Positions 19,919 through 28,572 of a stretch of DNA of 64,000 nt are shown here, piece after piece. Position 1 is the stretch's first letter; each line of letters begins with the position of its first letter. The position numbers were made by a program, and so were the translations under genes. The DNA lies in assembly GCA_963921355.3 (NCBI GenBank), contig OZ001190.1, forward strand, positions 3,038,001 through 3,102,000, written 5' to 3'. Under the pieces are notes generated by a model that saw only the letters and a list, made by a program, of their open reading frames with translations, did no database searches and was not told the DNA's origin. Origin of the DNA: CAWUEZ02 sp963921355. GTDB taxonomy: Bacteria; Pseudomonadota; Alphaproteobacteria; Thalassobaculales; Thalassobaculaceae.

Positions 19919-20288
19919 ATGGAAGACGCCGGACAGACCATCGCCCGGGCTCTGGGTTCGCATCCGACCTTCGGCACGCTTGGTGAGAAGGCGATTGGCT
20001 CGATCGCCTCTGTCTCCCAGCGGGTTGCCGTGCCACCGGGCGAGTTGATTGTGCGGGAAGGCGAGGAAAACGCGGATCTCTTCCTGATCGTCGCCGGGAC
20101 GGCGGCGGCCCTGCGGGAGGATGAAGACGGCGCCGCCGTTGTACTCAACCCCGTACTCCCGGGCGATTGCGTCGGAGAATTGACCTTTCTCGACGGTGGC
20201 CTCCGCGCCGCCTCGGTCCGCGCGGAAACTGACTGCGATGTGATCCGAATCTCGGCGGACGGTCTCCGAGCCCTGCCTGACCCCTGCG
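19919..20288 (+). pseudogene. cNMP-binding domain, 5' part of a frameshifted fusion gene
   Basis: From the ATG at 19919 the frame encodes a Crp-type cyclic nucleotide-binding domain of about 120 residues (PPGELIVREGEENADLFLIV, LPGDCVGELTFLDGG, AETDCDVIRISADGLRAL). The phosphate-binding cassette is only partly kept (GELTFLDGGLRAAS). Near 20270-20285 the coding frame shifts: this frame turns into Arg/His-rich nonsense, while the next frame gives LTPAVVGELKGALGSVTVRR and runs into the CPBP protease. The two parts together should be one protein of about 369 residues. It has lost the frame by one base, by mutation or sequencing error. Confidence 0.65.
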
Positions 20289-21026
20289 GTGGTCGGCGAA
20301 CTCAAGGGGGCGCTTGGAAGTGTCACCGTGAGGCGTGCGCGCGCCATGAGCGACGAGATGCTCGCGTCGCTTCGGCGACAGCTGGAAATCAAGACGATCC
20401 AGAATCAGTTCGGCCAGTTCCTGATCTTCACCATCACGATCTTTCTGATCTCCACAGCCCTCTTCTATCTGGTGGCCGAAGACTACGTTCAGGACGTCTA
20501 CGATCCCGGATTCTCCTGGCAGACCATCATTTTCCTGGCGGTACCGTGCCTGACGATCATCAAACTGATGAAGATCCCCCTTGCGGATCTTGGTATTCGC
20601 AAAGAGGGGTTCTGGCGATCGCTCGGTGAATCGGTCGCCATCTGCACCGTCATTACGATCCCGGTTCTGGTCTACGTCTTCGCCTTTGGATCACCCTCGG
20701 CGGAGGCTGGCACCGGCGTGAGGGTCGATGCGTTGTTCCTGGGCCAGTATTTCGTGCACACGCTGTTCCAGGAGGTCGGATCGCGCGGGTTGCTGCAGGG
20801 TCTGTTCCAGAAGTTCCTCGACGACCGGAAAGGCCACCGGGCGATCCTTCTGACCAGCACGGTCTTCGCCATTCTTCACCTGACCTTCGGGATCGACGCG
20901 GTCGTCATCACCTTCTTCGCCAGCATCGTGTTCGGCTACGTCTATCTGCGGCAGAAGAACCTGATTGGGGTCACGGTCATGCACTACTGGCTCGGCGTCC
21001 TGGCGGCGGCGATGGTGGCGCTCTGA
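20289..21026 (+). CDS. CPBP-family intramembrane protease, 3' part of a frameshifted fusion
   Basis: 245 aa. After the end of the cNMP-domain helix (VVGELKGALG) and a coiled helical link come about six membrane segments. CPBP (Abi/CAAX-type) motifs are visible: FQEVGSRGLLQGLFQ in place of EExxxR, LHLTFGIDAVVITFFAS and VMHYWLG. The first motif has Gln-Glu-Val instead of Glu-Glu, so activity is uncertain. An independent start (GTG/ATG near 20289) is poorly supported, hence the view that the gene originally began at 19919. Confidence 0.75.
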   Translation: MVGELKGALGSVTVRRARAMSDEMLASLRRQLEIKTIQNQFGQFLIFTITIFLISTALFYLVAEDYVQDVYDPGFSWQTIIFLAVPCLTIIKLMKIPLADLGIRKEGFWRSLGESVAICTVITIPVLVYVFAFGSPSAEAGTGVRVDALFLGQYFVHTLFQEVGSRGLLQGLFQKFLDDRKGHRAILLTSTVFAILHLTFGIDAVVITFFASIVFGYVYLRQKNLIGVTVMHYWLGVLAAAMVAL

Positions 21027-21331
21027 GCCCCTGCGGATTCGCAGGTTTCGGACGGCGATGCGCGTGACTCCCTTCGGGGGGATGTCCGACTCCAATGCAA
21101 TCTTCGGCAGCATCGCCGAGATCCAGCGCCCGGTGCGCCAAGCCCTGTTGACGCCTTCATCCTCAGCGAAACCCCGTCAGCGGGGCTTGGGCTGGGGCGC
21201 CATTGCCGGGCGGGCCGCATGCCGATCCGATGGACAGATGTCCGGTGGGATGACACTGTAACTTACGCGGGTGCGTCGAACCTCGGGCTCAACGACGCGG
21301 CAACGTTCCCGCTGCCGGACGCAGCGGGCGA
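21027..21331. other. 305-bp intergenic region, one small hairpin
   Basis: Separates the CPBP gene from the carbohydrate-modification island. A hairpin CCCCG-TCAG-CGGGG (21172-21185) without a T-run could act as a weak terminator. No convincing promoter or gene was seen. Confidence 0.45.
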
Positions 21332-22510
21332 ATGGAACAACGGATCCAACCGAGGTTGATGGCTGGAATGCCCAGATCGAGTATTCCCTTCTACAAGCAT
21401 GATCTTGGGGACGCTGAACTGCAGTCGATCGCCGAGGTTCTCAAAGGCGAGATCTTGACCACTGGTGATGCGGTGGCGGCGTTCGAACGGAGGCTCGCCG
21501 ACTATCTCGGGGTGCCGCATGTTCTCGGTGTGACGAGTTGTACCGGGGCGATGCATATGGCTCTGCTGGCGCTTGGCGTCGGCCCGGGCGACGAGGTCAT
21601 CACCACGCCGATGAGCTTCATCGCCACCGCGAACGCCATCGTCGAAGCGGGTGCCAGCCCGGTTTTCGTCGATGTTGAGCCGGATACCGGAAACCTGGAC
21701 GCATCAAGGATCGAGGCTGCGATCACCGAGCGGACGCGCTGCATCCTGCCGGTCCACCTCTACGGTCTGATGTGCGACATGCGGGAGATCCGCCGGATCG
21801 CCGATGCCCATGGGCTGGCCGTCGTCGAGGATGCGGCACACTGCGTCGAAGGTGATCGCGACGGCGTTCAACCCGGCCAGCTTTCTGACATGGCGTGCTT
21901 CAGTTTCTTCGCGACCAAGAACCTGACCTGCGGTGAAGGCGGAGCGGTGACCGCGCGGACCCCGGAGCACTTCGAGACGCTGAAGCTGCTGCGCCTGCAC
22001 GGCATGACCAAGTCCTCATCCGACCGCTGGCGAGAAGGCTGGACGCCGTGGGACATGGTCCAGATGGGTTGGAAGTACAACCTCAGCAACATTGAGGCGG
22101 CGATCCTTCTGCCACAACTCGATCGCATGGACCGGAAGCTGCAGGAGCGCGAAGCGCTTGCGGCGGCGTATCAAGCGGCCCTGGCCGACATCGAAGGTCT
22201 GACGTTCCCGGCAACGCGAGGTGAGGCGCGGCACGCTCGCCATCTCTGCACGGTCTGGCTGCCTGACGACATGGATCGCAACGTTGCCGTCGATCGACTG
22301 AAGGAGATGGGCGTCAATGTCGTGGTCAACTACCTGCCCATTCACACGATGAGCTACTATCGCGAAAGCCTCGGCACGGAGGAGGGCATGTTCCCGGTTA
22401 CGGAACGCATCGGGCGGCGCACGATTTCGCTCCCGTTCTACCCGGGGATGCCGCGCGAGCATGTGTCGATCGTAGCGCGGGCAATCCGCGACCTGGTCGC
22501 AGCCGGCTAA
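21332..22510 (+). CDS. DegT/DnrJ/EryC1/StrS-family PLP aminotransferase
   Basis: 392 aa (ATG codons at 21359 and 21368 are alternatives). A fold-type I aminotransferase that normally adds an amino group to a keto-sugar nucleotide. Visible marks are the N-terminal PFYKHDLGDAELQSIAEVL, TSCTGAMHMALLALG that holds the PLP phosphate, VVEDAAHCVEG with the PLP-binding Asp, and FSFFATKNLTCGEGG with the Schiff-base Lys. First gene of a plus-strand run with two radical SAM genes and an asparagine synthase-type gene; it probably makes an amino sugar for a surface glycan. Confidence 0.92.
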   Translation: MEQRIQPRLMAGMPRSSIPFYKHDLGDAELQSIAEVLKGEILTTGDAVAAFERRLADYLGVPHVLGVTSCTGAMHMALLALGVGPGDEVITTPMSFIATANAIVEAGASPVFVDVEPDTGNLDASRIEAAITERTRCILPVHLYGLMCDMREIRRIADAHGLAVVEDAAHCVEGDRDGVQPGQLSDMACFSFFATKNLTCGEGGAVTARTPEHFETLKLLRLHGMTKSSSDRWREGWTPWDMVQMGWKYNLSNIEAAILLPQLDRMDRKLQEREALAAAYQAALADIEGLTFPATRGEARHARHLCTVWLPDDMDRNVAVDRLKEMGVNVVVNYLPIHTMSYYRESLGTEEGMFPVTERIGRRTISLPFYPGMPREHVSIVARAIRDLVAAG

Positions 22511-22674
22511 CTGAGCGAGAGAAGGCCTTTGTCTGCCAGCGAGTTCAGAAGGATAGACCCCCGTGTATTGCTGCGCCCAATCTTGGTACAATACTTGCTG
22601 ACGAATACGGCTGGCGGATGCGTCGAGAAACGACGGCGCCACGTGACCTTACAGAAGTCGGGAGCCGATCGACG

Positions 22675-23703
22675 ATGAGCGCTTTCACAGATCTCAAGAA
22701 GCACATGGCGCATGATGACCGGCGCCAGGAATTGCTCGACATCGAGCGGCGACTTGTGGAGCACGAGTTTCCGCGCCAGATCGTCATCGAGACCACGTCT
22801 TACTGCAACCTCAAGTGTATTCATTGCTCGCACCGGGAGATGATGCGCCCGCAGCAGCACATGGAACGGGGCATCTACAACAAGATCGTCGAAGAGATCG
22901 GACAGACCGCACCCGACACAGAGATCTGGCCGACCTTCTACGGCGAGGCTTTCATCCTGGGCGACGAACTGTGGGATCGCCTGGACTATGCGGCATCGGT
23001 GGGGTGCCGAAACCTGGTCTTGAACTCGAACGGTACCCTGCTGGACCGTGACGACAACATCGACAAGATCCTGCGTTCGCCGCTGCGGCGTTTCATTCTG
23101 AGCCTGGACGGCCTTTCGAAGGAGACGTTCGAGCACATCCGCGCCAAGGCGAAGTGGGAGCAGGTGTACCCGAATGTCGAACGACTGCTGGAGCGCCGCG
23201 CGGAACTCGGCGTCACCTATCCCACGATCACCGCCCAGTTCTCCGTCATGAAGGAGAACGCACACGAGGCGGCGGACTACAAGCGCTTCTGGGAAGCTCG
23301 TGGAGCGGAGGTCAAGATCCGCCCGATGCTGGAGTGGACCGCCACCGGCACGGTGCGCAGCGACACCATCACCCACAACACGGACTTCCGGATTGCCTGC
23401 CCTTGGGGCAACAACACGATGGCGATCCACCAGGACGGCAACGTGGTGGCCTGCGCGGTCGACTACGAAGGCGTGTTCGTCGCCGGCAACGTCCAGTTCA
23501 TGAGTGTGAAAGAGCTGTGGGACGTGCTTGGTGAGAAGCTGCGCCGGCCGCACCGTGAACACCGCTGGCGCGATATTCCAAACATTTGCAAGGGCTGCGG
23601 CGACTGGCAGGTCGCCGGCGCCACCTATGAGGAAGAGACCGTCGAGGGCACCCGACCGTTCTGGTACTACGACCAGGCCCAGGCTGCGGCCGGTGACGAT
23701 TGA
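22675..23703 (+). CDS. Radical SAM/SPASM-type protein A
   Basis: 342 aa from the ATG at 22675 (preceded by CGGGAG). The radical SAM cluster motif is CNLKCIHC. Three further cysteine-containing blocks near the C-terminus (ACPWG, CAVDYEG and CKGCGDW) look like a SPASM auxiliary cluster region. SPASM proteins oxidise or epimerise peptides, or act on sugars and sulfatases. There is no candidate peptide gene here, whereas sugar genes surround it, so a sugar or lipid-linked substrate seems likelier. The stop is 25 bp before the start of a second radical SAM gene of similar design. Confidence 0.88.
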   Translation: MSAFTDLKKHMAHDDRRQELLDIERRLVEHEFPRQIVIETTSYCNLKCIHCSHREMMRPQQHMERGIYNKIVEEIGQTAPDTEIWPTFYGEAFILGDELWDRLDYAASVGCRNLVLNSNGTLLDRDDNIDKILRSPLRRFILSLDGLSKETFEHIRAKAKWEQVYPNVERLLERRAELGVTYPTITAQFSVMKENAHEAADYKRFWEARGAEVKIRPMLEWTATGTVRSDTITHNTDFRIACPWGNNTMAIHQDGNVVACAVDYEGVFVAGNVQFMSVKELWDVLGEKLRRPHREHRWRDIPNICKGCGDWQVAGATYEEETVEGTRPFWYYDQAQAAAGDD

Positions 23704-23728
23704 AGCGCTCGGACCCGGTGAGGCGGCC

Positions 23729-24769
23729 ATGAACAAGCTCACGACCGAAGACGCGACGGTGGCACCGCCTCAGTTCGGACTGCGGGAGGCGGCGGCCGAG
23801 TTTCCGATGATGCTCGTTCTGTCGTTCGCCTATCCCTGCAACGCGCTCTGTCCGCACTGCCCCTATACCAACTCAGCGATCCGCGGCGAGTACCGGGACG
23901 CCCCCTACATGTCGGAGGCGATCTTTCGCAAGATCGCCGACGAGGCCGGACCGCACGGCGCTTATCTGCGGATCTCCGGCGGGGGCGAGCCGATGCTGCA
24001 CCCCAAGGCGAAGGAACTGCTGCTCTACGCCAAGTCGGTCGGCTGCAAGATCGGTCTGATCACCAACGGCTCGCGGATAGACGAGGATACCAGCCAGGCG
24101 TTCATTGAAGCTGGTGTGGACATGATCGAGTTCTCCGTCGACGCCTGCACGCCGGAGGACTATGCGATCGTGCGCAAGGGCCTGGACTGGGACACTCTGG
24201 TCGTGACTGTTCGACGGATGGTCGAGCATCGCAACAGGACCCGCGGGCAGACGAAAATCGTGGCCTCGGCGGTGAACCAGACACAGATCGATATCGATGC
24301 CGTTGAGGAGTTCTGGGTCGAGCAGGTCGGCGTCGACTACCTGATCAAGCGCAAGTACCTCACCTGGGGAATCAACACGACGATCGACCCGACCCAATCA
24401 GCGGATCCGTCGGCCTATTTGAACACCGACGAGATCCCTTGTCCGTTCATCTTCGAGCGCCTCAACATCGATTCCCGGGGCAATGTGATGGTGTGCGGCT
24501 ACGACATCTCCGCGAACACGCGCATGGGCAACGTGCTGACTGAGTCGATCGCCGAGATCTGGCATGGCGAAGGCTTCACCTGGTATCGCGAGAAGCATCT
24601 GTCGGGTACCGGCAAGAGCATTCCGTTGTGCTCCGGTTGCCCTGACTGGAAGTACCGTTCCTGGGATCACAATTACTGGCGCGTGGTTCGCAACGCCGAA
24701 GGCAACCGGGCGCGTAAGCTCTCCCCACTGGGGGAGCATGATGACTTCCAATCCCAGTCAGAGAGCTGA
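23729..24769 (+). CDS. Radical SAM/SPASM-type protein B
   Basis: 346 aa. Start ATG at 23729; upstream in-frame sequence overlaps the previous gene. Cluster motif CNALCPHC, glycine-rich SAM site RISGGGEPMLHP, and C-terminal cysteines in the pattern CPFIFERL, MVCGYD and CSGCPDWKY, typical of SPASM proteins. It shares organisation but little sequence with the preceding gene, so the pair is probably an old duplication or a two-enzyme step. Its substrate is unknown. Confidence 0.88.
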   Translation: MNKLTTEDATVAPPQFGLREAAAEFPMMLVLSFAYPCNALCPHCPYTNSAIRGEYRDAPYMSEAIFRKIADEAGPHGAYLRISGGGEPMLHPKAKELLLYAKSVGCKIGLITNGSRIDEDTSQAFIEAGVDMIEFSVDACTPEDYAIVRKGLDWDTLVVTVRRMVEHRNRTRGQTKIVASAVNQTQIDIDAVEEFWVEQVGVDYLIKRKYLTWGINTTIDPTQSADPSAYLNTDEIPCPFIFERLNIDSRGNVMVCGYDISANTRMGNVLTESIAEIWHGEGFTWYREKHLSGTGKSIPLCSGCPDWKYRSWDHNYWRVVRNAEGNRARKLSPLGEHDDFQSQSES

Positions 24770-24807
24770 CACCGTGACGTCGGCCAACCGATCGGACGGA
24801 TAACCGC

Positions 24808-26649
24808 ATGTGCGGAATCGCGGGTATCTTCGGGGCCCCGCAGCCGGGTCTAGTCTCGCGTATGTTGGACACGCTGGTTCACCGCGGTCCTGACGGCAGC
24901 GGACTTTGGGAGGGCGCGCGCGTGTCGCTGGGTATGCGCCGGCTGGCCATCGTCGATTTGGTCTCCGGCGACCAGCCGCTGTTCAACGAGAACCGTTCGG
25001 TCGTTCTGGTCTTCAATGGTGAGATCTACAATCACCGTGATCTTCGGTCCGAGCTGCAGGCGAGGGGCCACCGTTTCCGCTCGCACCACGCCGACGGCGA
25101 GGTGGTACCCCATCTCTACGAGGAGTACGGGCTCAGCTTTGTCGACCATCTCGACGGCATGTTCGCTTTCGCCCTGTGGGACAGCGAGGCCGGGAAACTG
25201 GTCCTTGCGCGCGACCGTCTCGGCATCAAGCCGCTGTACTACGCCGAACTCGCCGGCGGTGGTCTCGCCTTCGGCTCCGAGCCGAAAGCACTGTTCCAGG
25301 TGCCGGGGGTCGATCGGCGACCGGACGTCGAGTCACTGCAGCACTATCTGATGTTCAAGCACGTGCCGGCTCCGCGGAGCGCGTTCAAGGGCATTCGCCA
25401 ACTTCAGGCCGGCGAACTCATGGTGGCTTCATCCGCCGGAGTGAGCTCTCAGACCTGGTGGCGGCCGGAGTCGCGGGAAGATACGGCTGCGATCAATGAG
25501 GGTGAGGCGGCCGCGACCATCCGCGGTCTTTTGGAGCAGGCGGTGCAGCGCCAGTGCGAGGCAGACGTGCGGTCGGGTGCGTATCTTTCGGGAGGCATCG
25601 ACAGTTCGAGCGTCGTGGCGATCCTGGCCTCGATCAGCAGTCGTCCGCTTGAGACATTTACCTTGGTCTATGATGAGCCGATCGCCGGCAAGGATGCGGA
25701 TCGCGCCTTTGCGATCGAGATGGCAAAACGTTACGGCACGCTCCATAGAGAATGCCTGGTCCGCCCCCAGGACGTGCGTAACCGCGCCGAAGCCATTCTG
25801 AACGCCTTCGACGAACCCTTCTCCGGCGTGATCTCGACCTATTTCCTGACCCAATTCATGGCGGAGCACGTGAAAGTTGCCCTGTCGGGGGACGGCGCGG
25901 ACGAGATCTTCGGTAGCTACAAACCCCACCGATTGGCGGGGCCTCTGGCCGCGGTCCGAGCCTGCGGATTGGACGCCGCGACCGGCGCGCTCGCCGGGCT
26001 CGGCGAAGGCGATCTTGGCAGCGTAGAGATCCTCGGTGCCTTGGATGAGGTCGACGCGCGGATGGCTCTATACCTGCGCTCGGATGAGGATGCGCTGTCG
26101 GCCCTGCATCCGGATCTCCGTGCCGAGGCGAGCGCCGGTGCCACGCGCAGCGCGCTTCAACGCCTCTATGACGGGACCGGCACGGCCGACCCGACGAACC
26201 GGGCGCTGCTCGTCGATCAGATGTCCCTGCTCCCCGACCAGGTTCTTGCGTTCGTCGACCGGTTGTCCATGACCCACTCGCTGGAGGTGCGGCCGCCCTT
26301 CCTCGATCACACCTTGGTCGAGTACGTCAACGCAATGCCCGGACGCCTGAAGATCCGCCGCGGCCGGGTCAAGCACATTCTCAAAGAGGCCGTCGCCGGT
26401 CTCCTGCCAACCGATCTTATTGATCGTCCCAAGGAAGGCTTCCTGATGCCGATCAATCGATGGCTGTCCGGCGCCTTGTCTGAGCTGATCGAGGACGTGC
26501 TCTGCCCGCGTTCCGTTGAACGGACGGGCTTGCTGGATCCGGCCCACGTTCAAGCCGTGCTGGATGAGCATCGGCGGGGGGCACAAAATCAGGGCGATCG
26601 GCTCTGGAATCTGGTCATGCTGGAGATGTGGGGGCGGCGGTTCGCGTGA
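24808..26649 (+). CDS. asnB: Glutamine-hydrolysing asparagine synthase-type amidotransferase
   Basis: 613 aa. The N-terminal Ntn glutaminase begins at Cys2 (MCGIAGIFG) with HRGPDG; the C-terminal synthetase has the pyrophosphatase loop YLSGGIDSSSVVAI and SGDGADEIFGSYKPHRLAG. All the catalytic features of AsnB are kept. Within a sugar-modification cluster such proteins often amidate uronic acids (as WbpS does in Pseudomonas O-antigen) instead of making free asparagine; which applies here cannot be decided. It follows the radical SAM gene by 38 bp. Confidence 0.92.
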   Translation: MCGIAGIFGAPQPGLVSRMLDTLVHRGPDGSGLWEGARVSLGMRRLAIVDLVSGDQPLFNENRSVVLVFNGEIYNHRDLRSELQARGHRFRSHHADGEVVPHLYEEYGLSFVDHLDGMFAFALWDSEAGKLVLARDRLGIKPLYYAELAGGGLAFGSEPKALFQVPGVDRRPDVESLQHYLMFKHVPAPRSAFKGIRQLQAGELMVASSAGVSSQTWWRPESREDTAAINEGEAAATIRGLLEQAVQRQCEADVRSGAYLSGGIDSSSVVAILASISSRPLETFTLVYDEPIAGKDADRAFAIEMAKRYGTLHRECLVRPQDVRNRAEAILNAFDEPFSGVISTYFLTQFMAEHVKVALSGDGADEIFGSYKPHRLAGPLAAVRACGLDAATGALAGLGEGDLGSVEILGALDEVDARMALYLRSDEDALSALHPDLRAEASAGATRSALQRLYDGTGTADPTNRALLVDQMSLLPDQVLAFVDRLSMTHSLEVRPPFLDHTLVEYVNAMPGRLKIRRGRVKHILKEAVAGLLPTDLIDRPKEGFLMPINRWLSGALSELIEDVLCPRSVERTGLLDPAHVQAVLDEHRRGAQNQGDRLWNLVMLEMWGRRFA

Positions 26650-26703
26650 GACACTGCTACCGCCTGCTTGTGGAATCAGCACCGCCTTGTCGGACCCCAT
26701 CCC

Positions 26704-27228
26704 ATGGCTGATCAGTCTGCTCCGCCTGTCCGTCTTGTCCCGTTTCCTTTGCCTTTGCCGGAAGCATGGATCGAACCGCTCTCGGCGCTCAGAAGCGATG
26801 CCCGCACGCTGCGGATGATCCTGTCCTCGTCACCACCCCCACAGGTGCCGCTCGGGCGCGCGGACCTGGAGGAATGGGTGCGTCGTCGCCAGCAAGATAC
26901 TGGTGCGGTCTTCCAAGCGGCCGTCACCGATGGCCTTCCGATCGGGTTCGTGCTGGCAGTATCGGCGACACAGGATCCGTCCGGCCGACTTGAGGTCGGC
27001 CTGGCGCTGGAGGTTGCCGCGCGGGGCCGGGGCCTCGGGCATGCGGTGCTTGGCTTGCTGATCGCCGCGCTCCCGCCGGAGCCCGGCCTCATCGCACGGG
27101 TCCGCGTCGACAATGGGCCTGCCCTCGCGCTGTTCCACGCCGCCGGCTTTCGGCCAATCGGCCGGGAGGTCACCACCACGCCTCAGGACCCCGGTCCCGT
27201 CGATGTAGACGTTCTGGCATGCTGGTAA
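26704..27228 (+). CDS. GNAT-family N-acetyltransferase
   Basis: 174 aa from the ATG at 26704. The acetyl-CoA site is the Arg/Gly motif ARGRGLGHAVLG, followed by VRVDNGPALALFHAAGFRPIG, the usual final strand and helix. With the DegT aminotransferase upstream, acetylation of the new amino group of a sugar is a natural role, but amino-acid or ribosomal substrates are not excluded. It ends 13 bp from the stop of the convergent dehydratase gene. Confidence 0.85.
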   Translation: MADQSAPPVRLVPFPLPLPEAWIEPLSALRSDARTLRMILSSSPPPQVPLGRADLEEWVRRRQQDTGAVFQAAVTDGLPIGFVLAVSATQDPSGRLEVGLALEVAARGRGLGHAVLGLLIAALPPEPGLIARVRVDNGPALALFHAAGFRPIGREVTTTPQDPGPVDVDVLACW

Positions 27229-27241
27229 CCGATAACGCCCT

Positions 27242-28279
27242 TCAGTGGCGGGACATGACGCCGTTCAGGGTCATGATGGGTATCGAGCGGAACGCCAGCT
27301 GCGGTGTCCACCAATCCTGATTGGTGCGGTACCACTCGAAGGTCCGCTGCAGCCCGGTGTCCCAGTCGACGGTCGGCGTCCAGCCCAAACGCTCGTTGAT
27401 CTTCGTCCAACTGCCGCGATGGCGTGCGACCTGGCCTGGCCGCTGCTCGACGAAGGATCGGCGGAGATCTGCGAGGCCCGACAGCCTCGTCACATCGTCG
27501 GCAATCTCGTTGACCGATCGCGCATGCCCGGACGCGATGTTGAACGTTTCGCCCAGGACAAGGTCAGCGGGAGCCTCCATGACCATCATGATGGCATCGC
27601 AGGTGTCTTCGACAAAGACGAAGTCCCGGGCCGAATTGCCGTCGCCGTGGATCGTCATCGGCTCTTCCAGGATCGAACTGGTGATGAACCGCGGCACCAG
27701 TTTTTCGAGGTGCTGGCGCGGGCCGAAATTGTTGAAAGGGCGAACGATAACAGTGGGCAGATTGTAGGTGTGGATATAGCTGTAGACGAGGCGATCGGCG
27801 GCGCATTTCGCCGCGGCGTAGGGGCTCTGCGGGTTCAGGGGATGGTCTTCCGTCATCCTGTCATCGCGGCTGTTGCCGTAGACTTCTGACGTGGAGATGT
27901 GAATGAAGCGCTGTAGCTGCTTGAGGCGGTTGAGCATGGCACTGAGCAGCGTATGGGTGCCGATAATGTCCGTGTCGATGAACGTGTGGTTGTCGAAGAT
28001 CGATCGGGTTACATGGGTTTCGGCGGCCAGGTGGATCACGATGTCGGACTGATCGATCAACGCCTGCACGAGGGTGGGATGGCGTATGTCGCCGTGCCAT
28101 AGCGTCCACTGCGACTCTTCCATGAAGCGGAACCCATCGGGCAGCGATCGAGCCGAGGCGGCGTAGGTCAGCAGGTCCAGCACGATAATCCGGTCTTTGG
28201 GAAACCGTTCGATCAGGCGGTGGACCAGATTGCAACCGATGAATCCGGCCCCGCCGGTCACGAGGATGGTGCGTGCCAT
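27242..28279 (-). CDS. NAD-dependent sugar-nucleotide dehydratase/epimerase (RmlB-like)
   Basis: 345 aa, extended short-chain dehydrogenase. NAD is bound at VTGGAGFIGCNLV; the catalytic set lies in HISTSEVYG (Thr, Glu) and SPYAAAKCAADR (Tyr, Lys). The Ser-Glu-Val-Tyr pattern, the long PFNNFGPRQ block and RDFVFVEDTCDAI are those of dTDP- or UDP-sugar 4,6-dehydratases, which make the 4-keto sugar that DegT aminotransferases use. It would supply the aminotransferase coded upstream on the other strand. Confidence 0.9.
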   Translation of the reverse strand: MARTILVTGGAGFIGCNLVHRLIERFPKDRIIVLDLLTYAASARSLPDGFRFMEESQWTLWHGDIRHPTLVQALIDQSDIVIHLAAETHVTRSIFDNHTFIDTDIIGTHTLLSAMLNRLKQLQRFIHISTSEVYGNSRDDRMTEDHPLNPQSPYAAAKCAADRLVYSYIHTYNLPTVIVRPFNNFGPRQHLEKLVPRFITSSILEEPMTIHGDGNSARDFVFVEDTCDAIMMVMEAPADLVLGETFNIASGHARSVNEIADDVTRLSGLADLRRSFVEQRPGQVARHRGSWTKINERLGWTPTVDWDTGLQRTFEWYRTNQDWWTPQLAFRSIPIMTLNGVMSRH

Positions 28280-28335
28280 CGGACTAGTGCCGCTTCTTGA
28301 AAGAGACCAAGGCCGGGTTCCTCCGGGCCTGCGGC

Positions 28336-28572
28336 TCAGACACTTTGGCGTAGAGCGGCTTCAAGGGCGTCGATCTCCGGGCGTAGGGTTTCGGGATCGC
28401 AACCGTCCATCAGCTTGCGGCACAGGGTGATCGCAGATTGCGCCTGCTCCCGGCGCTCTTGGGCCAGGGCGACGGCATCGTTTCGTTCCTCGCGAAGCTG
28501 GGTCGCGATCCTCTTGGCGTTCTCGACCGCGAGGATCTCCGACCGTTTCATAGGCCGCGTCTCGTCATTCAA
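28336..28572 (-). CDS. Small coiled-coil protein, unknown
   Basis: 78 aa if started at the TTG at 28572, which has AAGGAAG at a good distance and overlaps the WbqC stop; 71 aa from the ATG at 28551. The sequence is mainly charged helix (RIATQLREERNDAVALAQERREQAQSA split by short turns) with no membrane segment or known motif. Its position between WbqC and the dehydratase suggests a small accessory protein of the same pathway. Confidence 0.6.
   Translation of the reverse strand: MNDETRPMKRSEILAVENAKRIATQLREERNDAVALAQERREQAQSAITLCRKLMDGCDPETLRPEIDALEAALRQSV

Noticed and set aside
22675..24769. RiPP (modified peptide) cluster from the SPASM radical SAM pair
   Set aside because: I found no short precursor-like gene with a ribosome site nearby, and the neighbours are sugar enzymes.
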